A stretch of 64,000 bases of DNA, from NCBI GenBank assembly GCA_012862575.1, contig BLSF01000048.1:191797-255796 (forward strand), in the 5' to 3' direction. A program made the translations under genes and the position numbers. This document shows positions 11,731-21,339 of this stretch, in pieces (the stretch's first letter is position 1; each line of letters opens with the position of its first letter). The notes under the pieces were generated by a model that was not told the origin of the DNA, did no database searches, and saw nothing but the letters and a program-made list of their open reading frames with translations. This DNA comes from Parietichytrium sp. I65-24A (taxonomy: Eukaryota; Sar; Bigyra; Thraustochytrida; Thraustochytriidae).

Positions 11731-12793
11731 GATATACTTCAGCCCCGTGACCCTCGGCTCATCTGCTCAGCCGCAAGATCGACCCGCTTGTCCACCCAGC
11801 AACTCGCGCACGCACTCCAACGTTGCCAGCTGTGTCACGACCGAGACCAAGTCTCTCTTTCGCGCTCGCAGAGTCTCCCCTTTCGCACAAGTATATGTTG
11901 ACTTTCTCTCGTGCATTCACTTTCGCATTGCCATTTTGCCATGTAAAATTCCTACACTATAAAATCTACCTAACCAATTCTAATTAGAAGTATGACGTTA
12001 ATTCTAATTCACAGTCAGTACCAGTGCGTTACATAGTTAGAGTAATTGATAGAAGCATCCCTATTCAGAAATTTTTTCGTGGGTAGGAATTTCGACTAAG
12101 CGTGAGGAGTCTTAGTGAGGTAATAGGTGAGAGTGGTGTGCTAGTAGGCGTTAAGGCTTTAACGGACAGATATGACGAGTTAGTGCACAGTATCGCGCAG
12201 GTTGCGGAGATATTGACAGAGAAGAGAGGAGCGCGCATGGTTCTCTGGGGGTGGGCTGGTGGTTCTTTTGAGAGCCGTGATCGTTTGGCTCATTGTTTGG
12301 TTCCGGTTTTCGAAGGAATGTTTCGTGGTATCGTGGCTTGCCGAATCAAGAGTGAAGCAGCACGCCTTCGCTCAGCTTATCGGTAGCTCATAGCTTCGGA
12401 ACCGCGCCTACACATGCAAGCCGTGCGCCTTGTATGGAATTAAATTGTTTGAAGCCGTACAGTCTGTTTTTTGAGAAAAAAACAGTCGCGCGAAGGCCAC
12501 TTCACCTGTCGTGCCCATGTTCAAGTTTCTCAAGAATCCAAGAAGAGGAGCGGGATCCCATGAGCTGCCACGCTCGTCACAATCACCATTCATGGCGCGT
12601 CCGCGGGCCACGAGCCCGCCGACTTACTTTCTCCTGGACGGCCGCGCCATACTCGTATCTAATCGCTTGCGCTTGAACTTCGCTTTGTAAGTAACCCCGC
12701 ATGGTTCTCCACTGAAAATGTACCAAAACATGGAAAATCTCTTCGCCTTCTGATTGACATCCTCAGTTCCCAGCTCAACAACTTTGTTTCCAC
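11731..12793. other. intergenic, TAG/CTA-rich patch
   Basis: No gene is supported. About 12040-12200 has many TAG/CTA triplets (for example GTGCTAGTAGGCG) and a look unlike coding DNA; similar patches occur elsewhere in the window. The AT-rich start (11940-12060) may be promoter DNA of the RCC1/EF-hand gene. Confidence 0.45.
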
Positions 12794-13030
12794 CTTGGAG
12801 GAAAGTGTTTCCATCCGCGCTAAGCATCGGAACCTTCAGCATCGAAGAATAAAGCAACCTTGGATGAAAGTCTTTCAATGCACGCCGAGCATCAGGACTT
12901 CAACATCAAAGAAGCCTTTTTACTACGTTTCAAACTTGGATGAAAGTCTTTCAATGCACGCCGAGCATCAGGACCTTCAACATCAAAGAAGCCTTAGCTA
13001 CGTTTCAACCTTGGATGAAAGTCTTTCAAG
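12794..13030. repeat. tandem repeat of about 75 bases, four partial copies
   Basis: Copies begin with CTTGGATGAAAGTCTTTC at 12859, 12935 and 13010 (periods 76 and 75). A diverged copy begins at 12794 (CTTGGAGGAAAGTGTTTCC). The second and third units are nearly identical through CAATGCACGCCGAGCATCAGGA and the following CTTCAACATCAAAGAAGCC. The array ends inside the last copy. It lies in non-coding DNA upstream of the giant coiled-coil gene. Because one period is not a multiple of three, a single coding frame does not run through it cleanly. Confidence 0.85.
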
Positions 13031-13479
13031 TTCGCATCTCCAAAATGGCTTGGAATCCAACTAACCCAATCGCCAAACAATAAATCAAAAATCCTCTTCA
13101 CCAAACCAAACACAAACAGGGATATTTTTTCCCCTCCCCGAGTCCTACTGCGCCCCTATTTCCCGCTACCACACCTTGCTAGTTTCCCACCTCACATCTG
13201 AGCACCCTTTTCGCTAGCACCTCTTACACATTCTTACACCATCGCAAAACTGCGAATCACACTTCCCGAGTCGGCGCGCTTTCTGCGGTGCACGATTGCA
13301 CGAGCGGGATCTCCGCTCCCCTCTCACCAGCTCCGCTCTCTGCCATCCCCAGAGAAACCCCAAGCGAGAGAAAGAGAAAAAGAGAGAGAGATTTTGGTTT
13401 TGAGAGAGAGAGAGAGAGAGAGAGACACACATACATACACATACGCAGAGGGAAGTCGCGTTTTTGCGGTGCACAGTCG
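13031..13479 (+). promoter_or_regulatory. upstream region of coiled-coil gene with GA tracts
   Basis: Two GA microsatellites (about 13369-13390 and 13401-13425) lie within 110 bases of the ATG, on the sense strand. The frame is open here but begins only with GTG, so I treat the stretch as promoter or 5' UTR. Confidence 0.55.
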
Positions 13480-16400
13480 ATGGCCAGCGGCGCACATGCG
13501 GGCGACGCGCAGCGCGCGCGCGAGGACCTGGAGTCAGCGCTGGTCCTCCTGCGCACGCGCGCCGCGAACGTCGCGGAAGACGCCGCGCTCGCGCGCATCG
13601 GCGTGACCCACCGCGGCATCTTGCGGGTCCTCGACCTGCGCCTGCGAAGAACCCGCGCGGACGGTTCCAACGACCACCACGCGGACACCGCGGCAGCGGG
13701 AATCCGGTTCCAAAAGGGCGCGGGGAATGGGGCTGCTGGGTTTGCTGGGGCTGAGACTGGACAAGGACAAGATGGAACGGCGCTGGACGTGGTGGGAGAA
13801 GCCGTGGTGCAGGAGTTGGTAGCGGAGGCGATGGAGCGAATGCTAAGAGAGCGCGAGGAACAGTGGGCCACGAGGCGGCACGGCAGCAGCGGAAATGGCA
13901 GTCTTGGGAATGTGAGCATGATTGCCGATGTGGACGCTGAAAAGTATGGTGCATTGGGCAATGTGGGCAATTTGGGAAATGTGGGCAGCTTGGGAGGGTT
14001 GGGAGGTGAATCGAGACGGGAGCTGATCAGGCTGAGGCTGCAGCTTGCACAGGTGCGTAAGGACAGAGATAAGATCGTGGCTGTGATGCTGCGGAGGAAT
14101 CGCATCGATCGAATGGAATACGCCCGTGCGAAGAACAGGCTGGTGGCTCGCATTTTCCACGGCTCGGCAGATCCGTTCCTGGAGGACTTGGCGAAATCAA
14201 GAACTGGGCGCTTGGCGAAAAGCGCGATCCATAGCATGGACGGCCCGGAATCAGAGGAGTCTTCACCTGGTTACAACAGTTTTGCGGGAACAACTGCGCT
14301 GGACCTTTTGGCAGGCTCGGATGCTGGGAATTTGTCACCTGCTCGAAAGCATACTGCTGGAAAAAGTGCATTCGAGGCAGTCATGGAACGCGTCCAGGCC
14401 GTTCGTGAGAAGCGGAGCAAGCACTTGGGCGCGTCTGCTTCAGCAACTCAGCGACAATCTTACCAGTCGCCGCCCAGCGCATTGGGCGCATCTGGCCGTT
14501 CGCTCTCACCGGAGATCAGAAGAGACAGGGCTTGGTCGCAAGAGTCCTCCGCTGGGTCCCGGCGGAACAGGGCGTTCTCCACAGGGTCTACGGTGTCCTC
14601 CGCCGGCGCCACGTCTGCGACATTTACAGAGCTCCGCCATCGCAGCGCTATGCTTGAAAGCAAAGTCATCGAGCAGAGCAACGCGCTCAGGGTCAAGGAC
14701 TTGGAAGTAAAGCGCCTGCAGGAGACTGTCTCTTCTCAAGAAAAGAGCATTGCCTCGTTACAGCTGGCTTTGAAACGGGTGGAAGGAGCGCCAGACCTGG
14801 AGGAAAAGTATCAAGCAAAAATTCGCGCAGCTATACAAGAGCAGCAAGCCGCGATTGCAGATGTTCGAGCCGCTCAAGCTGCGCTGCAGCGGGAGCGAGA
14901 CCATCACAGACAAACCCTGGAGCAGCTGTCGGCGAAAACCACAGAGCAAGTTCAATTGCAAGCGGTCGCACTTTTCAATCAGTGGAAAACGCTGGTGGAA
15001 GAAGGTTGGGTCAAACAGAGGGAGTCTGCGCTGAAGGACCAACAGGCAATCAGCTTGGAGAAAATTAAGGCTTTAGAAGACAAGCTTCAAGCTAGCGCGT
15101 CCGGAGAGGCAGATAAAGTTCGCGACGCCCTCGAAGCAGAGCGCTGTCGAACGATGGAACTGCGAGGAGAACTAGAACGCGCCAAACACTCATCAGAGGA
15201 GCGTGTTGCAGCTTGGGAAAAGCGCGAGTCGGAGCTCTTGGAGCAGGTCTCGAGCGCAAAGCGCGAGCTAGAAAATTTTGTAAAAAGCGCAGCGCATGAC
15301 CGAGAAAGGGAGCGGGCGCTCCAAGCGCAAACACTTCAGCAGCTCGAAAGTGAGCGCGAAGCAATGATCAGTACGGTTTCCGAAGCCCAAGAGGAAACAA
15401 TTGCGTTGACCCGAAGGTTGGACGAACTTGCTAAAGCGGAACGCGCTGCACGTGATGCGCTGCAAACGGAAGGCATTCGCTACCGGGAAGCCGTCGAAAA
15501 ATTACAGCGGGAGCTCGAACAGTACGAAATCAGCGAGAGGTCACAGCAACGCCAGCTTCAAGAAGTTACCAACGAACTATCTTCAGTGAAGGACGTCTTG
15601 GCAAAACGGGAGGAGGCCTACGCCAGTACCTTCGATTCGAGCACAGGAAAAGATGAGCAATTATTAGCTCTCACTGCAGAGCTAGAGTCAGTCCATCAGC
15701 AGTTGTTGACCTCCGAAGAAAATGTTGAAGCCCTACAGTCGCACTTGCAATCCAGGGAGGATGAGCTCGAGCGAATGCAGGAGGCACTTGAGAACGCTTT
15801 GGAGGCGAGTGAGAGGAGCAACATGCGAGCCCAGAGTCTAGTCACTGAACGAGATGAGTTGCTCTCCAATGGCAACTTGGAACGTGAAGCACGGAACTCA
15901 GAACTTGACAAGTTAAGGACTCGTCTTTCTGAGCTCGAGGCTTCTGGAGGGGATGTAAACCGCCGGGACCAAGAGCTTGTCGATCTACAACACAAGGTTG
16001 CAATTCTGGAAGAGGAGAAGCGCTCAATGAAGATCAACACAGAATCTTTGGAAAGAGCACTTAAGGAGAGTCGCTCCGTCAATGCTTCGGAGAAACAAGA
16101 TAGAGCACGTGTGGACCTTGATCTTAAAACGAACTTGCAGAATGCTGAGACAATTATTCACAACTTGGAAGACAAGATTCGTCATCTGGAGCGTCAATAC
16201 ACAGAGTCGGAAGAGAAATTGGTTCAAGCTCGGTCTTCTTCCGCAAACAGCGGTCAACGTTCCGTCCAAGACAGCGAGCTAGAGGACTTAAGGATGCAAC
16301 TCGACTGTTCAGAAGCTAAATATGATGAGTTCTGGAGAAAAGAAGAAGAGAGCTCAAGGAGGGTCGAAGAGCTGTCTTCCAGGAACGCAACTCTGGAGGA

Positions 16401-19400
16401 GGAAGTTGCAAGTCTACACGCAAGCTGCCTGGCAAGCGAAGATTTGAATCAAGAACTGATGAAGCAGCTCGACAGGCTCTCTAAGCCGCTGCCCGATGAC
16501 GGTCGCCAGACCCTAGACTTCATTCTTCTGTTGAGAGACAGAATAAGTGCTGCTGCACAGGGATTTGTGGAGAACAATTCCTTGAGCGAGTGGTTGGCAT
16601 CGAACCAAGTTTTACAAAATCCTGGAGACCATGAAATGGCGCCGCTTCTGGAGGAGCTCATCAATTCCTTGGAAATGCTCTTTCAGCTCTATGCGAGTAG
16701 AGAGAGAGAGATTCAAGAGTCGTATATTGAGGGTAACGCAAAACTTGCCTTGGAGCACGAAACTGCTGTGACGCAACTACAAGCAACTATTGCGGAGCTT
16801 CGCATACAATCCGAGCAGCAGCTTCAGGAGTTCAACGCCGAGAAGGAGAGAATGCAAACCGAGTTGATCCAGTCGCAAAACCATGTCAACCCACAAGATG
16901 TCTTTGAAGACTCCGGTGCTGAGAATGGCGAGGTTGGGTCGGAAGAAGCCGAAGGCGACCCGGAAAAGCAGGATCTCGTGAAAGACTATCGCCAGCAGAT
17001 ACTTTCTCTAGAAGAATTCGTGCAAGAGCTCCAAGCCAAACTAGCTTCTGAGAGTCTGCAGCCAGAGTTGGAGAAGCTGACCGAGAGGCTTCGCGTAACC
17101 GAATTGCAGCGTGAAGACGACAAGATGGCTAACCTTGAAAATTTGCGCAAACTGGAGCTCGAAAAGGTTGAGATAACAACGAGGTTCCGAGCGGAATTAG
17201 AGCAGCAAAAAGCAGACCTCAGCGTGAGACACGAAGACGAGAAGGGACTTATGCTCGACGGGCTCACGTCTCAGCTCCTCGCTATGGAGAAGAAGATCGA
17301 GGAGCTGAAGGTGAAGGAGGGCCAGGCTAGCGTTGCGGAGAGTCAAGCTAAAATGCAACTGCTTGCTATAGAGGCCAAAAATGAAGAGCTCAATGAGCTG
17401 AAGCTAAAGAACAACGAGCTTAACGAAGAACTCCAAGCTCTCGCTAAATCCTCTGAGGAAGTTTTACAACTCGAGCGAAACTCAAGAGCTGCTGAAATGG
17501 GTGAACTAAAAACTTCTGCTCTCGCTGAAAGTGCGGAAAAAGACGACGAGATAGCCGAACTGAGGAGCCATATTGCAGAATATGCGCTAAAAGCCGGGCG
17601 AGAACAGGAGCTTGAACACTCTTTGAACCTAGCCGAGGCGGAAGTAGGGAGATTGAGCGGTGCTCTGAAAATAATAGAAAGCAATGGAAAGACCGAGGAG
17701 CAGACTGTGGGCAATATCTCGGACCGATGCACGCAGACTGAGTCAGGTGCACACGACGAGGGGGAAGAAACGCACGCCGAGCGAACTTCGATGGCAGCGA
17801 ACAAAAAATTGGCTCAACTGGAGCAAGAGCTAGAGAAATCCAATGCGCAGCTTCTTGAGAGCAGAGCTCAATTGCGGGAATTGGAGGAGAGGAAGGGGAT
17901 TATGGCAGATGAATTTGAAAATAAAGTGCAATTCGAGGAGGCTGCTCGTCTTCAATTGGAAGACAAGCTCAAAACAAAGGAGGAAGAGATTAATCTCATC
18001 CAATCTTCATGTGCGGAGCTGCGCAAGGAGCTTGGCGAGGCGAATGTGATACTCGAGAAGATCGACATTGATCAATATCACAACATGCGTACGGAATTAG
18101 ACAGCCTTCAGGGGCAGCTCGTAGAGCAAGAGGCGGCAGGAGAGCAGCTCCAAGGCGCGATCCATGAGAAGGACGATCTGATCGAGCAATTAAGGAGTGC
18201 ACAGAGCGCTCAGCAATCCGAATTGGCAGATCTGAGACAAGAGTTGGAGAATAGGGTTGTGGAGCCCAGTGATGAAAATGCAGACGTGATAGATCAGCTC
18301 CGGGCACAGCTTGAAGAAGAAATGGTAGCCAAGCTAAATCTCGAGGAGGAGCTTGTACAGACGAGGACTGAGCTCGAGTGTGTCCAAAAGGCGCTGCAGC
18401 AAAAAAAATCTGCTGAAAACTTGGAAGGAGCAGAGCGTGAAAGGCTCATAGCGTCGAGTTTGCAGGATGCAGAAGCCCGGCTTGAGAAGCAGGGTACCGA
18501 AATGGAGCGGCTTGCAGCTCTTCTTGAACAAAAGGAGGCGGAGCTTGGACGACTGGAGCTGAAGTTGGATTCGCGGCAAGCAGAAATAGCTCAGTTAAAG
18601 GAAGAGCGAGAGCGAACCAGGGCAGAGAGTATCCAAGTTGCAGCTCAACTTCGAGAGGAGAAGGCAGAGCTCCACAACGAAGTGGAGTCATTCAAGGCTG
18701 GAGAAGCAAAGCTTGAGGAAGCGCTGGGGCAGGTAAGGCAACATCTTCGTGAGTCCGAGCAACATCGGGAGGGAGCCGCAAAGGAAGCGGAAGACTTGCG
18801 TTCTCTGCTCAGTCAAGAAAAGAGCAGCTGGAAGGATTTGCAAGAACAATCCCTTCGTGAAAAGGATGACCAACTTGCACGTCTGGAGCAAAAGTTGGAC
18901 TCTCGGCAGGCCGAACTTTCCTCATTGAGAAGCGAACATGAAGTCGTTATTCAGAAACTCCACGAATCAACTGAAAGAAACATAAGCGAGTCGAGAGAGT
19001 ATGAAAATCGGCTTGCCCGGTTCAAGTCAGAAAACCAAGAACTGGCTGCTAAACTTGCAGCCAAAGGCGACGAAATCGCGCAGCTTAAGAGTGATTATGA
19101 GACCGCTACTAAGCAGCATCCAGGCAAGTCAAGCTCGGAGGAGGCTTCGCTCCTACAAGAACGCCTCCTTGGAAGGGAAAGCGAATGCAAGGAACTCAAA
19201 GCCCGTATTGGCCAGCTGGAGCAGCAATCTGCTCAGGGTGATCAAAGCAGTAAGGGTATATCTTCGGAAGAGGATATTCTAGACCACCCTCTTTTTGATC
19301 CCATAAGGCAGCGCATTATGGATGACGTTGCTGACGAATTCCAGTACCAGATTCGTGTTTTAAAGCAGAAGCACGCTGCTGCACTGGAAGCAGCTGGGAG

Positions 19401-20466
19401 CGGCGACTCTGTGGCTCCAGCCAACTCAAAACCGGACGAGGAGCTGCAGAGTATTCGAGCGCAGCTCAATGAATGGAGAAACGCATTTGGATCCGAGACG
19501 TACTCTGAGCAAATGATTTTACAGTCTGCACCTGTCCAGTCTCACCTGGAAAGAATTCGGGCAGAAGCAGAAGAGACTACACGCAAGCAGTGCCACGCAG
19601 AGATGGAGGCCAATGCTGAAAAAATTCGAGAGGACATGCAAAAAAGCACCGCGAAAACAATTGAGAGCTGGAGAGAAATGTTCGAGCAAGATAAGGAAGA
19701 CTCCTTGGAGGAACTCAATGGAGAGATTTCAGCGCTAAAAGCAAAACTTGCCAAGCAGGAAGAAACATCGGTGCTTTCGCAGACGGTCAAGGTGTCGAAG
19801 TGCGTGGAAGAACCAGAAATGAAGGTCAGGGTTGAGGAAACATGTCGCACACTCCAGTCACTGGTTGGCGTGATTCAAGATATCCAAGCCACTTTTGACA
19901 ACCAACGAGTGATGATGAAGGAGCTGGAGAGACAATCTGCACCAGACTTGAGACTCATTGGGGCTGTCCCCGTCGTTGACTCACAGATCGTTGATGCGCT
20001 TGAGCGCGAGAAGAAGATTCTGGTGAACGCCTTGCTTCGGGTTCAGCAGATACGCGCGGATGGATCTGGACAGTCTGGTTCAGCAGCGCAGTCCAACGAG
20101 GGCGAGCAAGGGGCTTTTATAAGGGAGGAGTACAATAACCTCCGCCTAGAAACGCGTTCAGAAGCAATTCAGCCATCTTCGGACAAGACACGTCGCTCGG
20201 AGCTTGTTATCCATTCTCCTTTCGAGGACAGTTCTGGGAACGAGGAGCAGCTTCATTTTATAGAGACTCCGCGGCAAATGGAAGCGCGCCCAATGCCTTC
20301 CTTGGAATCTGACGAAGGATCTGCGCCGGAGTCTTTCGGCGTGCCTAGTGGTGTGGACGGCTTGGAGGAGATCTCCATCGGCGAAAGTGAAATCGACGTG
20401 GGTTCGCAAGCATCTCCGCAATACAAGTACAGCTTCGACCTCGACGAATTGGTCCACCAAATTTGA
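13480..20466 (+). CDS. giant coiled-coil protein, 2328 residues
   Basis: One uninterrupted exon. The first 380 residues are low in coil and contain glycine/asparagine repeats (LGNVGNLGNVGSLGGLGG) and Ser-rich linkers. From about residue 387 to 2100 the protein is almost wholly heptad-patterned, rich in Glu, Gln, Leu, Lys and Arg. A short break occurs near 1005-1075 (DFILLLRDRISAAAQGFVEN region). Phrases recur inside the coil, for example KLDSRQAE in two places about 115 residues apart. The tail is acidic and ends FDLDELVHQI. Proteins of this shape serve as golgins, centrosomal or basal-body scaffolds, or cilium linkers. I see no GRIP, PACT or other anchor that would decide between these. The ATG at 13480 is the first in the frame. 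Confidence 0.85.
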   Translation: MASGAHAGDAQRAREDLESALVLLRTRAANVAEDAALARIGVTHRGILRVLDLRLRRTRADGSNDHHADTAAAGIRFQKGAGNGAAGFAGAETGQGQDGTALDVVGEAVVQELVAEAMERMLREREEQWATRRHGSSGNGSLGNVSMIADVDAEKYGALGNVGNLGNVGSLGGLGGESRRELIRLRLQLAQVRKDRDKIVAVMLRRNRIDRMEYARAKNRLVARIFHGSADPFLEDLAKSRTGRLAKSAIHSMDGPESEESSPGYNSFAGTTALDLLAGSDAGNLSPARKHTAGKSAFEAVMERVQAVREKRSKHLGASASATQRQSYQSPPSALGASGRSLSPEIRRDRAWSQESSAGSRRNRAFSTGSTVSSAGATSATFTELRHRSAMLESKVIEQSNALRVKDLEVKRLQETVSSQEKSIASLQLALKRVEGAPDLEEKYQAKIRAAIQEQQAAIADVRAAQAALQRERDHHRQTLEQLSAKTTEQVQLQAVALFNQWKTLVEEGWVKQRESALKDQQAISLEKIKALEDKLQASASGEADKVRDALEAERCRTMELRGELERAKHSSEERVAAWEKRESELLEQVSSAKRELENFVKSAAHDRERERALQAQTLQQLESEREAMISTVSEAQEETIALTRRLDELAKAERAARDALQTEGIRYREAVEKLQRELEQYEISERSQQRQLQEVTNELSSVKDVLAKREEAYASTFDSSTGKDEQLLALTAELESVHQQLLTSEENVEALQSHLQSREDELERMQEALENALEASERSNMRAQSLVTERDELLSNGNLEREARNSELDKLRTRLSELEASGGDVNRRDQELVDLQHKVAILEEEKRSMKINTESLERALKESRSVNASEKQDRARVDLDLKTNLQNAETIIHNLEDKIRHLERQYTESEEKLVQARSSSANSGQRSVQDSELEDLRMQLDCSEAKYDEFWRKEEESSRRVEELSSRNATLEEEVASLHASCLASEDLNQELMKQLDRLSKPLPDDGRQTLDFILLLRDRISAAAQGFVENNSLSEWLASNQVLQNPGDHEMAPLLEELINSLEMLFQLYASREREIQESYIEGNAKLALEHETAVTQLQATIAELRIQSEQQLQEFNAEKERMQTELIQSQNHVNPQDVFEDSGAENGEVGSEEAEGDPEKQDLVKDYRQQILSLEEFVQELQAKLASESLQPELEKLTERLRVTELQREDDKMANLENLRKLELEKVEITTRFRAELEQQKADLSVRHEDEKGLMLDGLTSQLLAMEKKIEELKVKEGQASVAESQAKMQLLAIEAKNEELNELKLKNNELNEELQALAKSSEEVLQLERNSRAAEMGELKTSALAESAEKDDEIAELRSHIAEYALKAGREQELEHSLNLAEAEVGRLSGALKIIESNGKTEEQTVGNISDRCTQTESGAHDEGEETHAERTSMAANKKLAQLEQELEKSNAQLLESRAQLRELEERKGIMADEFENKVQFEEAARLQLEDKLKTKEEEINLIQSSCAELRKELGEANVILEKIDIDQYHNMRTELDSLQGQLVEQEAAGEQLQGAIHEKDDLIEQLRSAQSAQQSELADLRQELENRVVEPSDENADVIDQLRAQLEEEMVAKLNLEEELVQTRTELECVQKALQQKKSAENLEGAERERLIASSLQDAEARLEKQGTEMERLAALLEQKEAELGRLELKLDSRQAEIAQLKEERERTRAESIQVAAQLREEKAELHNEVESFKAGEAKLEEALGQVRQHLRESEQHREGAAKEAEDLRSLLSQEKSSWKDLQEQSLREKDDQLARLEQKLDSRQAELSSLRSEHEVVIQKLHESTERNISESREYENRLARFKSENQELAAKLAAKGDEIAQLKSDYETATKQHPGKSSSEEASLLQERLLGRESECKELKARIGQLEQQSAQGDQSSKGISSEEDILDHPLFDPIRQRIMDDVADEFQYQIRVLKQKHAAALEAAGSGDSVAPANSKPDEELQSIRAQLNEWRNAFGSETYSEQMILQSAPVQSHLERIRAEAEETTRKQCHAEMEANAEKIREDMQKSTAKTIESWREMFEQDKEDSLEELNGEISALKAKLAKQEETSVLSQTVKVSKCVEEPEMKVRVEETCRTLQSLVGVIQDIQATFDNQRVMMKELERQSAPDLRLIGAVPVVDSQIVDALEREKKILVNALLRVQQIRADGSGQSGSAAQSNEGEQGAFIREEYNNLRLETRSEAIQPSSDKTRRSELVIHSPFEDSSGNEEQLHFIETPRQMEARPMPSLESDEGSAPESFGVPSGVDGLEEISIGESEIDVGSQASPQYKYSFDLDELVHQI

Positions 20467-21339
20467 ACAACAACCATCAAACGTTTGATACAATTTGATC
20501 TGTTTTTTGTTCTTGATCAACAAGTAAAATATCATTTTTGAAGACCAGCATCTCTCATCAGCTCTCTGGTACTCATCTAGTGTCTCCACTGTTACTCACG
20601 GCAACCTAACATGCCTCGTCACGATGCCGTCCACGTAACGCATGGCACAGTCGCTTCTAGCTTAGAGTTATTTCTGATTGCTTCCTCTGAAATCCAATAG
20701 CCATAACGGGCAAATGGACGTTGAAGCCGCAGATGACTCGGACTCGACTCGGGCTCGCACTCATCTTGGAAGCTTGCAAAGACATTAAGTTTTGCCATTG
20801 AGTTTGCATTGGTGTTCCGCTGATTTGCGTAACAGTAAAAGTTGCGTTCGCGGTTCAATGCATTGCTGGCGAAGATTGCGCGGAAGACTGTACGACAAAA
20901 CTTACTTCGAAATGGCATGGATTCACACGGAATGAATATATATTTTTTCGGGAGCATTTAGACATGAGCCATCACGAATGGAGCCCCGCTTTGCTGTCAA
21001 AGCTATGTAACTTTGCAGGTCCAAGAGCAGCTAAGACCTCTGAGATAAGCTTTCTTTTCAGACAGACAGCCAAGAACACCTCCTATACGTTAAGCGGGTA
21101 TCAGTAGATCAAGCCTCACTCACTCTCACTGTTGCTGCTGCTTCTGCTGCTCCCGGGAACAGCGACAACGAAAGGCAAAGCGTCTCATTACACTCAAGAC
21201 AACCAACGCGCAAATCGACGGTGCCAACGACTGTTTAATCTCGCGGCACTGCGCACTCGAGCTGCGACGAGCTGTGCCCATCAACTTAGGGTGCTGCGGG
21301 TGTCGGGTGTTGTTGACTGGAAGACGGAGTGGCGCAAAG
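20467..21339. other. spacer between coiled-coil and kinesin genes
   Basis: Holds the 3' end of the coiled-coil gene and the upstream region of kinesin-9. A 112-codon minus-strand frame at 20619-20957 starts with ATG but has no recognisable features and is probably chance. No RNA gene is seen. Confidence 0.45.

Noticed and set aside
12360-13100. tRNA or other small RNA gene
   Set aside because: I looked for B-box-like GGTTCGANTCC and U-snRNA words here and in the other spacers and found none that fold convincingly by eye.
13288-13479. N-terminal extension of the giant coiled-coil protein
   Set aside because: It starts with GTG and reads through a GA microsatellite as Arg/Glu repeats. The ATG at 13480 is a better start.
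20619-20957. 112-codon minus-strand frame between two genes
   Set aside because: ATG present but no homology signals or splice context. Treated as chance.
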